Positions 42,834 through 52,620 are shown, counted from the stretch's first letter. The stretch: 64,000 nt of DNA from Salinibacillus kushneri (GCF_900111405.1 NZ_FOHJ01000005.1:186001-250000), one strand, 5' to 3'. Translations and numbers: made by a program. The notes: generated by a model from the sequence alone, not told the origin.

Positions 42834-44093
42834 TTAATTAAACAATTCAAAGAATCTCCAAATAACCCAGTTTACTAAGTTACCGCCTTGGTCGATACTG
42901 GAAACCATAGCGGAGTTTTCAGGAATATTGATATCTGTGGACATTGCCATATCTGTAAACAATGGTGCGATATCTGTTGCCATATAAAGTGATAGCGCAA
43001 TCATAATCGTTCCTACAATGACAGAGTGAACAATATTCCCTCGAGCAGCACCAACAATAAACGCTACAACAAAAGGGATTGTTGCTAAGTCACCGAATGG
43101 AAGTACAGCGTTGCCTGGTAAGATAACGGCAAGTACCACTGTAATCGGTGTCAAAATAAGTGCTGTTGAAATGACTGATGGATGACCAAGTAATACTGCT
43201 GCATCAAGACCGATTGTAATATCTGTCTTACCAAAACGTTTATTTAGCCATTCACGAGCTGATTCTGATATTGGTGTCAAACCTTCCATCAAGATCTTTA
43301 CCATACGAGGCATTAAGACCATGATCGCTGCCATCGTAATACCAATATTGATCACATCGCCAACTCCATAGCCGGCAAGCAACCCAATTACCGCACCAAG
43401 GATTAAACCAATGACCATAGAGTCCCCAAATACACCGAAACGTTTTTGAATGGTTTCTGGGTCTGCATGTAATTTATTAATTCCAGGGATCTTTTGTAAT
43501 AATTTCACAAGATACATAAATGGTGCATAAGAGATTGTACTACCAGTTGCAACGGATACACCTGGCATTTCATAGAAATCTCTAACCATTGGTGCTGTCC
43601 AGTCTGCAACTTTCAAACAAACAATTTGGAATACGACAGCTCCGATTAAAGCCTGTACAACGCTTCCAGATACTGCGTAGACAACAGCAGCCATAAATGT
43701 ATAGTGCCAATAGTTCCAAATATCTACGTTCATGACCTTTGTCGTTTTTGTCAAAAGCATGATAACGTTAACAATTAATCCTAAAGGAATAATAAATGCA
43801 GCGACTTCTGATGCCCAAGCAATAGAAGATGTTGCTGGCCATCCTATATCTATAACATTTAACTCTACCCCTAATCTTTCTACCATACCCTTAGCTGCTG
43901 GACCGAGATTCGTTGTTAACAAATCAATGACAAGAAAAATACCGACAAACGCTACTCCAATAGTTAAACCAGAACGAAATGCTTTACCTGGTTTCTGTCC
44001 AAAGAATAATCCTAATAGAAATATAACGACCGGTAGAATTACTGTAGCGCCTAAATCCAGAAACCCCTGTATAAAATCCACAAAAGCTTGCAT
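42834..44093 (-). CDS. PTS galactitol-type permease, IIC component
   Basis: A 419-residue polytopic protein of the Gat (galactitol) PTS family. It begins with FIQGFLDLGATVILPVVIFL and has a repeated set of membrane helices, plus family-typical segments IWNYWHYTFMAA, PGVSVATGSTISYAPFMYLV and GLDAAVLLGHPSVISTALIL. The IIC protein translocates the sugar alcohol while IIB phosphorylates it. The Gat family also carries pentitols such as arabitol, ribitol and xylitol, so the name does not fix the substrate. It lies 67 bases after the IIB gene in the operon. Confidence 0.88.
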   Translation of the reverse strand: MQAFVDFIQGFLDLGATVILPVVIFLLGLFFGQKPGKAFRSGLTIGVAFVGIFLVIDLLTTNLGPAAKGMVERLGVELNVIDIGWPATSSIAWASEVAAFIIPLGLIVNVIMLLTKTTKVMNVDIWNYWHYTFMAAVVYAVSGSVVQALIGAVVFQIVCLKVADWTAPMVRDFYEMPGVSVATGSTISYAPFMYLVKLLQKIPGINKLHADPETIQKRFGVFGDSMVIGLILGAVIGLLAGYGVGDVINIGITMAAIMVLMPRMVKILMEGLTPISESAREWLNKRFGKTDITIGLDAAVLLGHPSVISTALILTPITVVLAVILPGNAVLPFGDLATIPFVVAFIVGAARGNIVHSVIVGTIMIALSLYMATDIAPLFTDMAMSTDINIPENSAMVSSIDQGGNLVNWVIWRFFELFN

Positions 44094-44160
44094 GTTTTTG
44101 CCTCCTTATGTCTTGAAGTAAACCTCGGCTTTCAAGCAGGAAAACCGAGATTTAATTTTG

Positions 44161-44445
44161 TTATTTTTTAAGCTCATCTAAGATTTGTTTTTTGGTATCT
44201 TCTACTCCGATTCCCGTTAAGAATGTTTGGGCATTAATGACTGGGAATGGAAATTCCTTTGTTGTTTTTGCAGTTGTTACTAGAAGATCTGCTGTATCAG
44301 CATATCTGCTTACTTCTGCAATTTTAATTTGAATAAGGTTTACATCAATGTTATTTTCTTTTGCCATTTCCTCAATCGCACTATTTACAACAGTGGATGT
44401 TGCAATACCAGCCCCACATGCTACTAATACGTTTTTCTTCGCCAT
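44161..44445 (-). CDS. PTS galactitol-type IIB component
   Basis: A 94-residue phosphocarrier. The active Cys10 is in LVACGAGIATSTVV, the P-loop-like family motif, and the rest is a small alpha/beta fold. It accepts phosphate from IIA and passes it to the incoming polyol at IIC. Its ATG shares one base with the TAA stop of the IIA gene (TAATG), so translation is coupled. Confidence 0.9.
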   Translation of the reverse strand: MAKKNVLVACGAGIATSTVVNSAIEEMAKENNIDVNLIQIKIAEVSRYADTADLLVTTAKTTKEFPFPVINAQTFLTGIGVEDTKKQILDELKK

Positions 44446-44933
44446 TATTTCTCACCTCCTTCAAGTGCTAATAACTCAAGCTTTTCTTCCAAGAAATTTT
44501 TAATAGCTGTTTTTTTATGCTGACTGATTAAATACTTCAATGTTTCTTCATTTTGAAATACTTGCATGAGCTTCTGTAAGAGAGATAGCTGTGAATGGGA
44601 TTCATCCATAGCCAGCATAAAAACGATTTGAACAGGAGTGGTTTGACTGTCATCACCCATAATGACAAAATCAACAGGCTCTTTTAACAATGCAACACTA
44701 ATCGTTTTTTGATTTACATGTTCTACATCAGTGTGTGGAATCGCCACTGATACACCAGCTGTTGGAAGACCAGTCGCAAATTCCTTTTCTCTATCAATAA
44801 TAGCTGGAACAAAGCTTTCTTTTACTAAACCTTTATCTAATAGATTCTGAGCAACTGTCTCCAGTACTTCTTCTTTTGTCTCTGCTTCTACATCCAGTAA
44901 AATGACAGATTCATCAAAAACAATCTTACTCAT
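44445..44933 (-). CDS. PTS EIIA component (fructose/mannitol/galactitol superfamily)
   Basis: A 162-residue phosphocarrier. The phosphorylated His67 lies in GVSVAIPHTDVEHV, and preceding family elements are EVLETVAQNLLDKG and FATGLPTAG. It takes phosphate from HPr. The ATG at 44933 (MSKIVFDE) is preferred at a suitable distance from GGGG, but in-frame starts 6 and 15 bases upstream are possible. It follows the activator gene by about 35 bases; the activator also ends in an EIIA-like domain, so the two should interact with the same phosphate flow. Confidence 0.88.
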   Translation of the reverse strand: MSKIVFDESVILLDVEAETKEEVLETVAQNLLDKGLVKESFVPAIIDREKEFATGLPTAGVSVAIPHTDVEHVNQKTISVALLKEPVDFVIMGDDSQTTPVQIVFMLAMDESHSQLSLLQKLMQVFQNEETLKYLISQHKKTAIKNFLEEKLELLALEGGEK

Positions 44934-44967
44934 TCTCATCAACCCCAATTCTGTTAATTGCCTTGAA

Positions 44968-47028
44968 TCAATTTTTTGAATATAATTGGATAATTTTATA
45001 AATTTCTTCGATTTTGTCTGCTTTAATCATTTTGTTTTTGTCCATTTCAGAACCAGCAAGATTCATTAACTGCATTAAAGCGTGTATATGCTGCTGTTTA
45101 TCTACCGCTGAAATCGTAATGATCAAATTAATCTTGTAATCATTTGTATATTGCACCCCTTCTTTCAGACGCAGTAAACTCATTCCAACCTCATTCGCCC
45201 CATCATCAGGTGCAGCATGCGGTATCGCAATATTTGGACCAATAACAATATAAGAATCCCTTTTACAGTAGTGAATCATTTCATCAACATAATGTGGTTC
45301 AATTTTTCCGGAGTCGACTAATGGTTCAGCACTCTTCCGAAATGCCTCCTCCCACGATGAGGCAGAATCCATTAAAGTGATGTTATCTGGCACGATCAAA
45401 TCATCTAAATTCATTGACTTATTTGTGATATTTTGTTTCACGAAAGCCGTATCTTCATCTTTATCAAAATACTCTGTCAATTCTTGTTTTAAAGCCCTTT
45501 CATTATTAATATCAGCATGATTCGAAATAATTTCTAACAAACGATTGACATTGATTTCGTTAGGTGTATATCCATACAGCCCTAACATGACCTGCTTTCT
45601 TAAACGATACTTCTCTTCTCTTCCAAGGAATACTTTCGTAACAAATAACTTTTTATCCGTTTCCAAATATGTTGATGAAAAGACAACATCATAATCAAGG
45701 GTATAATTCATAAATTCCCGAACGGACAAAAAATCCAAAAATACAAATTCAGGAAACAATTTTCTTAGTTCATTAAACATTAATCTGGATACCGATACAC
45801 CCTGGGGACAAACCACAACTGCCTTAACCTTTTTATCAATACTTTCCCCATGTTTGTTCATCCATCCGCCAATCAGCATAGTGATATAAGCTGTTTCATT
45901 GTCAGGAATCTCTGAGCCTATCAATTGCTCTAACAGTCCAACAGAACGTTTCACCAGCAAATGCATCTCTTTGAATTCCTGGCTGAGTGTTCCTTTAAAT
46001 AGAATCGTATCGGTCAACTGATATTTAATGCGATAATAGGCAGGCTTAATGTGCTGTAACAGTTTTTCCATCAGCTGTTCACGATCCTGAAGATAAATGC
46101 AGGCACTTTTTTCAAATTGTCTAAGCATATTATCAATAGCTGGAACGAGATTCGGGACTTCATCTTCAGCCATTTCAGATGAGAAAACATTTGCGGTTAA
46201 GAGGTGGAGCGTGATAAATAATCGGTCTGAAACGGGTATATCCTTCATGTCATACAGTAATTCTTCTGTTGCCTTATATTCCTTCGTATCAGAAAGCTCT
46301 TCATATTCTATAGATATGGAGTTTATCGTATAACCTCTTTTAATTCTACGTTGAATGAGAATAAGAATATATGGCATCGTTTTCATTTTTTCATCAGTAA
46401 ATTTTAAGTTTAATTGATTTTCCACTTGCTCCAGCCGATCCGTGAATTCGTCTATTTGTTCATTCCGGATATCCGCTAAATCTTTTAATCTATTTTCTCC
46501 ATTACTCATTTGTAAGATGAGATACGTAATATACATGAGTAATTTCCGAACCTGAAACTCTTTACCTTCTATTAAATAGCCATATTTTCTTGTGTATCGA
46601 ATGTTTAAATCGTAATCCTCCAAAAATGCTTGTGCTTTCTTTAAGTCATTTAGGATTGTATTCTTACTTACTTTTAGTTCATAAGTGAAATGATTGAGTG
46701 ACAATTCTTCTTCTGAGCTTAAAATCATCATAATAATGAGCTGTACTCGCTGATCTTCAGTAAGAATAATCGTATCTGTAGCCGATACAGTGTTCTCCAT
46801 ATCTTCATTAAGTTCTGAAAATACTGATTGGTCAATGACAAAATGTCCCTGCCTCGTTCTCTCAATGACTGGAAGGTTTAGACCCATCAGCCAATCATTT
46901 ATCTTGCCTAAGCTATAACCAAGCTGCCTGCGGGATAAATGAAGTTTCTCTTCCAAGGCTGAACTAGTAATTCCAGGATCACTCATCAGTTCCTCTAAGA
47001 TTTTTTTGCACCGATTGTCTATTATCAC
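44968..47028 (-). CDS. PRD-containing transcription activator (BglG/MtlR type) with EIIB- and EIIA-like domains
   Basis: A 686-residue regulator that heads the PTS operon. It begins with an HTH (GITSSALEEKLHLSRRQLGY) and a second, Mga-like HTH (ELKVSKNTILNDLKKAQAF). Two PTS regulation domains cover about 190-400, with His residues in LLQHIKPAYYRIK and DRLFITLHLLTAN. A GatB-like domain carries the Cys in AVVVCPQGVSVSRLM, and a terminal EIIA domain carries the His in GPNIAIPHAAPDDG. Phosphorylation by HPr and the PTS proteins sets its activity. The start is a GTG with AAGGAGGGGG upstream. It is a DNA-binding activator rather than an RNA antiterminator, since it has HTH domains. Confidence 0.9.
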   Translation of the reverse strand: MIIDNRCKKILEELMSDPGITSSALEEKLHLSRRQLGYSLGKINDWLMGLNLPVIERTRQGHFVIDQSVFSELNEDMENTVSATDTIILTEDQRVQLIIMMILSSEEELSLNHFTYELKVSKNTILNDLKKAQAFLEDYDLNIRYTRKYGYLIEGKEFQVRKLLMYITYLILQMSNGENRLKDLADIRNEQIDEFTDRLEQVENQLNLKFTDEKMKTMPYILILIQRRIKRGYTINSISIEYEELSDTKEYKATEELLYDMKDIPVSDRLFITLHLLTANVFSSEMAEDEVPNLVPAIDNMLRQFEKSACIYLQDREQLMEKLLQHIKPAYYRIKYQLTDTILFKGTLSQEFKEMHLLVKRSVGLLEQLIGSEIPDNETAYITMLIGGWMNKHGESIDKKVKAVVVCPQGVSVSRLMFNELRKLFPEFVFLDFLSVREFMNYTLDYDVVFSSTYLETDKKLFVTKVFLGREEKYRLRKQVMLGLYGYTPNEINVNRLLEIISNHADINNERALKQELTEYFDKDEDTAFVKQNITNKSMNLDDLIVPDNITLMDSASSWEEAFRKSAEPLVDSGKIEPHYVDEMIHYCKRDSYIVIGPNIAIPHAAPDDGANEVGMSLLRLKEGVQYTNDYKINLIITISAVDKQQHIHALMQLMNLAGSEMDKNKMIKADKIEEIYKIIQLYSKN

Positions 47029-47075
47029 CTGCCCCCTCCTTTCGACAATTTTATTGTAACACTAGTGATACAATT

Positions 47076-47091
47076 TTGCATACGCTTTCAT
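47076..47091. promoter_or_regulatory. candidate CcpA cre site
   Basis: TTGCATACGCTTTCAT matches the loose catabolite-responsive element pattern (TG, central CG, CA at the right spacing), with two deviations from the strict form. It lies 48 bases ahead of the activator start, where CcpA would repress the PTS operon on preferred sugars. Confidence 0.45.
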
Positions 47092-47128
47092 CACAAATGA
47101 TAGAACAATTAATGTTCAACATTGTGAT
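47090..47128. promoter_or_regulatory. nested palindrome, likely operator of the PRD activator
   Basis: Outer arms ATCACAA (47090-47096) and TTGTGAT (47122-47128) have centres 32 bases apart. They enclose GAACA (47103-47107) and TGTTC (47113-47117). The double symmetry lies in the divergent gap between the activator gene and tkt, 62 bases from the activator start. Confidence 0.5.
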
Positions 47129-47288
47129 TTACAAAGTGAATAAAAGTGTTTACAAAAATTATTCACAGTTTTATACATCATTTGCCTTGTTATAAGAGAG
47201 TTTTAAGTATAAAATGAACTTGTGAAATAAATGAAAACTTTTACATGATATTCTTTATTTCAATTTTCATAGAAAAGGAGATTCGAAT

Positions 47289-49307
47289 ATGACAAAAAAT
47301 GTCGAACAACTATCTATAAACACGATTCGCACACTGTCCATTGATGCTATAGAAAAATCAAACTCAGGTCATCCCGGCCTTCCAATGGGAGCAGCACCGA
47401 TGGCTTACACATTGTGGACAGACTTCATGAACCACAATCCAAAGCATTCAAAATGGTTTAACCGTGATCGCTTTGTTCTTTCCGCAGGACATGGTTCCAT
47501 GCTTTTATACAGCCTGCTTCATTTATCCGGTTATAACGTTTCAATGGAAGATTTGAAAGCGTTTCGGCAGTGGGATTCAAAAACACCAGGACATCCAGAG
47601 GCGAATCATACCGATGGAGTAGAAGCAACTACAGGTCCATTAGGCCAGGGAATTTCAATGGCTGTAGGTATGGCAATGGCTGAACAGCATTTAGCCGGTA
47701 AATATAATCAAGAAGACATAAACATTGTAGATCACTATACTTACTCATTAGTCGGTGATGGTGATTTAATGGAAGGAATTTCACATGAATCCGCATCACT
47801 TGCTGGACATTTAGGACTCGGCAAATTAATCGTTCTTTATGATTCGAATGATATTTCATTAGACGGGGACTTAAATCGTTCATTCTCAGATAATACCCAG
47901 GAACGCTTCAAGTCTTATGGGTGGCAAGTATTATATGTAGAAGATGGAAACAATCTGGATGAAATTAGAAATGCCATCACAACCGCCCGGAAAAATACCG
48001 AACAACCTACACTTATTGAAATTAAAACAGTTATTGGTTATGGTTCTCCTAATAAATCAGCATCATCTGCATCTCACGGAGCACCACTTGGAGAAGATGA
48101 AGTAAAACAGACAAAAGAATTTTATGGCTGGGGCCATGAAGCATTTCATGTTCCAGAAGAGGTTTATTCAGACTTCGCTGAAAAGATTGGAAAAGATGGA
48201 GAAGAAAAGGAGGCTGAATGGAATCAATTACTAACAGTCTATAAAGAAAAATATCCTGATTTAGGCACTGAATTAGAGCTTGCTATAGAAGGTAAACTTC
48301 CTGAAGGCTGGGAGAAAGCACTCCCACAATTTGAAGCAGGTCAAGATACACTCGCTACACGTGCTTCCTCAGGTAAAGTGCTTAATGCAATTGCCGAAAC
48401 CGTACCAAACTTCTTTGGCGGAAGTGCTGACCTCGCAGGTTCTAATAAAACGACCATTAATGGAGAGGCTGACTTTTCAAGTAAAGATTATTCCGGCAGA
48501 AACATTTGGTTCGGTGTTCGCGAGCATGCCATGGGCGCTGCTTTAAACGGAATGGCTCTGCATGGTGGACTAAAAGTATTTGGTGGTACATTCTTTGTAT
48601 TTAGTGATTACTTACGCCCATCTATCCGTCTAGCATCCATCATGAATCAGCCTGTTACCTATGTATTTACCCATGACTCCATAGCTGTGGGTGAAGATGG
48701 TCCAACCCATGAACCAATTGAGCAATTACCATCTTTACGCACAATGCCTGGATTATCATTGATTCGTCCTGGTGATGCCAATGAAACAGCAGCAGCTTGG
48801 CGATTAGCTCTTGAGTCAACCGATACACCAACCGCACTCGTACTAACACGACAAAACCTTCCTACATTAGAAGGTACAAAAGAAAATGCCTACGAAGGTG
48901 TTACAAAAGGTGCTTATGTCTTAAGCGATTCAGAGAAAGATACTCCAGATGCCGTTCTCCTCGCTTCAGGCTCAGAAGTCCAACTAGCCGTTAAGGCACA
49001 AACTGCACTTAAGGAAAATGGTGTTGACGTCCGCGTAGTAAGCATGCCATCGTGGGATCGTTTCGAGGCACAGGATGATGCATATAAAAATGAGGTTATC
49101 CCGCCTCAAGTAAAAGCACGGGTTGGCATTGAAATGGCTTCTTCTTTCGGATGGGAACGTTATGTCGGTTCTGAAGGAAAAGTATTAGGTATTGATAAAT
49201 TTGGTGCTTCAGCACCAGGTAATAAAATCATTGAGGAGTATGGATTTACAGTTGAGAATGTCGTAAAAACTGTGGAGTCTGTACTTAATGTTGAAGTAAC
49301 AAAATAA
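47289..49307 (+). CDS. tkt: transketolase
   Basis: A 672-residue thiamine-diphosphate enzyme. The N-terminal signature is [20 protein letters not shown] and the ThDP/Mg loop is [20 protein letters not shown] with the Asn of [10 protein letters not shown]. The phosphate-site His is in [12 protein letters not shown], the Glu that activates ThDP is in [15 protein letters not shown], and [20 protein letters not shown] follows. It moves two-carbon units between pentose and hexose phosphates. It is divergent from the polyol PTS operon across 260 bases containing cre-like and palindromic sites, so it may respond to the same signals. The ribosome binding site AAAGGAG is close upstream, and a terminator follows. 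Confidence 0.96.
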   Translation: MTKNVEQLSINTIRTLSIDAIEKSNSGHPGLPMGAAPMAYTLWTDFMNHNPKHSKWFNRDRFVLSAGHGSMLLYSLLHLSGYNVSMEDLKAFRQWDSKTPGHPEANHTDGVEATTGPLGQGISMAVGMAMAEQHLAGKYNQEDINIVDHYTYSLVGDGDLMEGISHESASLAGHLGLGKLIVLYDSNDISLDGDLNRSFSDNTQERFKSYGWQVLYVEDGNNLDEIRNAITTARKNTEQPTLIEIKTVIGYGSPNKSASSASHGAPLGEDEVKQTKEFYGWGHEAFHVPEEVYSDFAEKIGKDGEEKEAEWNQLLTVYKEKYPDLGTELELAIEGKLPEGWEKALPQFEAGQDTLATRASSGKVLNAIAETVPNFFGGSADLAGSNKTTINGEADFSSKDYSGRNIWFGVREHAMGAALNGMALHGGLKVFGGTFFVFSDYLRPSIRLASIMNQPVTYVFTHDSIAVGEDGPTHEPIEQLPSLRTMPGLSLIRPGDANETAAAWRLALESTDTPTALVLTRQNLPTLEGTKENAYEGVTKGAYVLSDSEKDTPDAVLLASGSEVQLAVKAQTALKENGVDVRVVSMPSWDRFEAQDDAYKNEVIPPQVKARVGIEMASSFGWERYVGSEGKVLGIDKFGASAPGNKIIEEYGFTVENVVKTVESVLNVEVTK

Positions 49308-49332
49308 GAATCCAATAAATGAAATTTAATAT

Positions 49333-49372
49333 ACCCCAGCCAGTGGCTAATGAATAGTCCATGGCTGGGGTT
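49333..49372 (+). terminator. terminator of tkt
   Basis: ACCCCAGCCA (49333-49342) pairs with TGGCTGGGGT (49362-49371) around a 19-base loop, followed by a T-rich stretch. Confidence 0.75.
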
Positions 49373-49410
49373 GTTTGGTTTCAACATCTATTCTATTAGA
49401 TGAGTCAGTA

Positions 49411-49740
49411 TTATCTTAAAGATTCTCCTGAAATAACATGCCAATGAAGATGTTTTGAGTCTTGATAATCCCCTAAATTTGTAATAACTCTACAGGCTCC
49501 ATGTTCTTCAGTTACTGAAGAGGCTACTTCTTTTACTACACCTAATAGTTCAAGTAATAACGCATTATCCCTTTCTTCCAATGTTATTAAAGAAGAAATG
49601 TGTTTTTTAGGTATTGTAACAATATGTACTGGATAAGAGGGCCTTGTATGATAATAAGCTAATACATTTTCAGTTTCCCTAACCTTATTTATCTCTGTTT
49701 TACCACTTAACACTTCATCACAATAAAAATCATTCGTCAC
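49411..49740 (-). CDS. HIT family nucleotide hydrolase/transferase
   Basis: A 109-residue HIT protein. The histidine triad is KHLHWHVISG near the C-terminus (the H-x-H-x-H core), preceded by RVITNLGDYQDS. The N-terminal half holds YHTRPSYPVHIVTIPKKHIS, the usual pre-triad strand and His. Members hydrolyse or transfer nucleoside monophosphates; the substrate is unknown. It lies 35 bases after a NUDIX gene on the same strand, so the two nucleotide-handling enzymes are probably co-transcribed. Confidence 0.87.
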   Translation of the reverse strand: MTNDFYCDEVLSGKTEINKVRETENVLAYYHTRPSYPVHIVTIPKKHISSLITLEERDNALLLELLGVVKEVASSVTEEHGACRVITNLGDYQDSKHLHWHVISGESLR

Positions 49741-49775
49741 CAGTTATTTCCTCCTTATTCTTATTGTCAAATCTA

Positions 49776-50237
49776 TTAATCTGTATTTAGCAATTGATTC
49801 ACGTATGGATCTATATAACTACGATATTCTTCGGTTAAATTTTCAGGTAATTCATGTAGATTGAAGTACTTTACATCAATAGATTCTTCTTTATCCATCT
49901 CAATCGCCCCTTGTACCTCATTTGTTAGAAAAACTGCTGTTACCGAATATAATTCATCCCCGTTTGAAACCTTGAAATAATAGTCTGGTCCTGAAAATAC
50001 ACCTAACAATTCCAGCCTATCTATGTTCAGTCCTGTCTCTTCCTTAACCTCACGTCTAGCCGTATTTTCAAGACTTTCCCCTAGCTCCATAAGACCACCA
50101 GGTAATCCCCATCCGCCATCAATTCTTTGTTGTAATAATAATTCATTGTTCTCATTTAAAATGAGCACAACAGATCCTGTCAATATTAGAGGTCTATGGC
50201 CAACTAATCTTCTTAAATCTTTAACGTAGTCCATCAT
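49776..50237 (-). CDS. NUDIX hydrolase
   Basis: A 153-residue NUDIX protein. The box is GGLMELGESLENTARREVKE followed by ETGL (G-x5-E-x7-R-E-x-x-E-E), preceded by LLLQQRIDGGWGLPGG. It splits a nucleoside diphosphate linked to another group; the substrate is unknown. Two adjacent ATG codons start the frame and either may be used. It is upstream of the HIT gene. Confidence 0.9.
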   Translation of the reverse strand: MMDYVKDLRRLVGHRPLILTGSVVLILNENNELLLQQRIDGGWGLPGGLMELGESLENTARREVKEETGLNIDRLELLGVFSGPDYYFKVSNGDELYSVTAVFLTNEVQGAIEMDKEESIDVKYFNLHELPENLTEEYRSYIDPYVNQLLNTD

Positions 50238-50433
50238 CTCTCCCCCCCTGTATCATTGTTAAAGAATAACTTTTTTTATTTGACTCTGTTAAAGTTTAAT
50301 GTTGATATATAGTGAAAAACTAAAACTTCCAATTTAATGGAAGTTTTAGTTTAATATTATTGGCTTATTAAACGCCCCACATTACTTTAAGTACACTTCT
50401 TCACAACCAAAAGATTAGTTCGTTAAAATAGAG

Positions 50434-50709
50434 CTATTTTACATTCTGACAATTCTGTTTTCTATTACCATAATAATTCCAACTATAATAAATAATCCAA
50501 AAAGCAATTATCACTAGGATTGAGTAGTATTTATAATTATCAGGAAGAAATAAAAACAATAGAAGAGTAATAATTAAGAATGGTGGCATAAGTATCCAAT
50601 AGCGTTTATTCTTAAAGTGTTTAATAACATATATCTCCTTTGCAATATTTACGAATTGTCTATACAGAAGTTCCGTTCTTTCATATTTCTTATTGTATAA
50701 TCCTGCCTG
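50434..50709 (-). pseudogene. possible decayed small membrane protein in an 850-base gap
   Basis: The gap 50238-51090 has no clear gene. Within it, on the minus strand, an open frame from just after a stop (near 50710) to TAG at 50434 reads YERTELLYRQFVNIAKEIYV, then KRYWILMPPFLIITLLLFLF and SILVIIAFWIIYYSWNYYG with a basic end. This is a coherent two-helix membrane protein pattern with no ATG, GTG or TTG in frame, so the start appears lost. A hairpin, AATCCTGCCT/AGGCAGGATT (50699-50708 and 50723-50732), adjoins it. A further minus-strand ORF at 50710-50907 shows no family. Confidence 0.35.
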
Positions 50710-51090
50710 TTAGTTTAATAAAAGGCAGGATTTATATAGCGAATCTAGAAAACCTAACCTAAGTGTATCATAAGCTACCATATTTTGTATTAAATTTCCT
50801 TTAATAATCAAGTCATCACCGTGACTTCGTTTCTTCAATACTTCGGTTTGCCCGAGAAAGTTAAGCGAAGGCGTGTTCATCGATTTGAACTGCGTAGTTC
50901 TTGTCATTTGTATACCAATGTATTTTTCTTTTTAATCGAAAATACCGTGTACCGAAGATAATTATCAGTTGCCCCTTTCGTGAGGTTTCCACTGCTTTGA
51001 AGACTTATTTGTAGGAGTAAATAGAATTCATGTTTATCCCTTACATAAAGTAAGAATCATAGAAGATTTACCCTTATATTATAGATAATC

Positions 51091-51606
51091 TCAGTTTAAT
51101 TCCTTCCCCATAATCACAAATGGTTCACTCTTCTCACTCGGAAAAAATGGTTCCTTAACGACCTCCCAGTCCAAGCCTTCATAGAAATGACGTGCAGAAT
51201 GATTATGTACTTGAGTTGTAAGGATTGCTGTTTTATGCACTAGTCCCTCTAACAAATTCCTGACTAGCAATCTCCCAAATCCCTGTTTGCGATAATTTGA
51301 ATCAACGGCTAACTCTACAAATTCGAAACAGTCTCCAAGCCACTTTTTTCTCTCTATCGAATCCAATTCCTTTGCCAAAAGTCCATTATAATATTGACCT
51401 GGTAATGATGTGTATCCATATGCAAATCCTGCAATTTCTCCGTAGCCATTTACTACTACCAATCCTTTGTAACCTTCATAGGTTGAATGCCTTAAAAATC
51501 TTTCATAGATTGAATCATTGTCTTCACTTTGCCATACGTTTTGATATAGGTTTGCTATCTTTTGTATTTTCTCTTCTCTGTCGTTTATCTGTAAAATTCT
51601 GACCAT
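51091..51606 (-). CDS. GNAT family N-acetyltransferase
   Basis: A 171-residue GNAT protein. Motif A is FVELAVDSNYRKQGFGRLLV (R-K-Q-G-F-G), and motif B is HNHSARHFYEGLDWEVV. The start at 51606 (MVRILQIND) has GGGGAG eight bases upstream; a 21-codon longer frame would overlap the upstream small gene. It is the third gene of a minus-strand set with a quinone-reductase-like enzyme and a small protein. The acceptor is unknown. Confidence 0.82.
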   Translation of the reverse strand: MVRILQINDREEKIQKIANLYQNVWQSEDNDSIYERFLRHSTYEGYKGLVVVNGYGEIAGFAYGYTSLPGQYYNGLLAKELDSIERKKWLGDCFEFVELAVDSNYRKQGFGRLLVRNLLEGLVHKTAILTTQVHNHSARHFYEGLDWEVVKEPFFPSEKSEPFVIMGKELN

Positions 51607-51628
51607 CCTTATTTCTCCCCAAAATAAA

Positions 51629-51811
51629 TTACTCGCCCCATCGTTTGGGGCTCCAAATGGTTCCTTCAATTTCTCCTTCCATCTGGTAAATGCGTTTTTC
51701 CTGCTCCTTAATCAAATCCTGAGTAGCTTTTATGAGCACGCGACGATTATAATCATCTGTTGTTTTCAATAATTGTTGTAATTGTTCATAAATCCATGTG
51801 TCTTGTTCCAC
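51629..51811 (-). CDS. 60-residue hypothetical protein
   Basis: A GTG start with GAGGTGG upstream encodes a charged helical peptide: EQDTWIYEQLQQLLKTTDDY, then RVLIKATQDLIKEQEKRIYQ and MEGEIEGTIWSPKRWGE. It fits tightly between two genes on the same strand (17 and 22 bases), which supports a real gene. There is no membrane span or known motif. Confidence 0.6.
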   Translation of the reverse strand: MEQDTWIYEQLQQLLKTTDDYNRRVLIKATQDLIKEQEKRIYQMEGEIEGTIWSPKRWGE

Positions 51812-51827
51812 TGTAAATCCACCTCAC

Positions 51828-52526
51828 TTAGCGATGATACATTTGATCCAGAACGATTTTCAGATCATCTATGGTTGATTGATTTTCCTCCATGATTGTC
51901 TTTGCATGTTCCAATATGTTCTCCTCATTGGAATGATCGCTATGTTTTATAGCATACTCTAATTGGTCCACTAACCATTTTTCCCGTGTAGCTAAGCTGT
52001 CATTATTCTCCATCGTAAGCTTCTGCCAATAGGGAATCAAAATATCCATCTTCTGATCATCTTCGGTATAAGGAAATTGAAAAATCTGAAACGGCCTCAG
52101 GTACTTCATTCCTGTCTTATTGGCCATCGCCTGAAACGGTCTTGTCAGTTCACTAATCGTAAATTGTTCACTACCGCCAGCCTGATATTCCTTTTCCGAA
52201 ACGCCGATCATTAAAACTAAACCAAATTCTTTGCCTGCTAAAATCCCACCATGTGGACCATGTGTTACCCCTTCTTCTAATACAACATCCTGCCAATGCT
52301 TTAAAAGTGGCGGAGAGCTGTACCAATAAAATGGAAACTGAAAAATAATGCGATCGTGTTCCCTAAGCAGTTCTTGTTCTTTCTTAATATCAATATTTCC
52401 TGCTGGATAAACATTCTCTAAATGGTGAACCGTAACATTTTCGAAGTCTTTTATGCCGTTTAAAAAATATTGCTGACTGTATGAATCGATTATTTCAGGA
52501 TGGGATACGATTAATAACGTTCGCAC
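51828..52526 (-). CDS. flavodoxin-fold NAD(P)H oxidoreductase (quinone reductase, KefF/MdaB type)
   Basis: A protein of 232 residues. The flavodoxin-like FMN/FAD-binding core starts with TLLIVSHPEIIDSYSQQYFL, and the family signature FQFPFYWYSSPPLLKHWQDV is complete. GKEFGLVLMIGVSEKEYQAG is the third binding loop. Such enzymes reduce quinones with two electrons or regulate K+ efflux. An extra helical C-terminus of about 60 residues is present. The GTG at 52526 has AAAGGAG eight bases ahead and is preferred to the ATG six codons earlier, which covers the ribosome binding site. Confidence 0.82.
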   Translation of the reverse strand: MRTLLIVSHPEIIDSYSQQYFLNGIKDFENVTVHHLENVYPAGNIDIKKEQELLREHDRIIFQFPFYWYSSPPLLKHWQDVVLEEGVTHGPHGGILAGKEFGLVLMIGVSEKEYQAGGSEQFTISELTRPFQAMANKTGMKYLRPFQIFQFPYTEDDQKMDILIPYWQKLTMENNDSLATREKWLVDQLEYAIKHSDHSNEENILEHAKTIMEENQSTIDDLKIVLDQMYHR

Positions 52527-52620
52527 AAAAACTTCTCCTTTCATATACCAAAAGATTTTTTGTATTTTATTATTTCCCCAAGGAAAGGGAGTAACACATT
52601 GAAGGTTATGATTTGAAGGG

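Noticed and set aside
50710-50907. 65-codon minus-strand ORF with KKRSHGDD
   Set aside because: It has no ribosome binding site and no recognisable family; it may be part of a decayed segment but cannot be supported as a gene.
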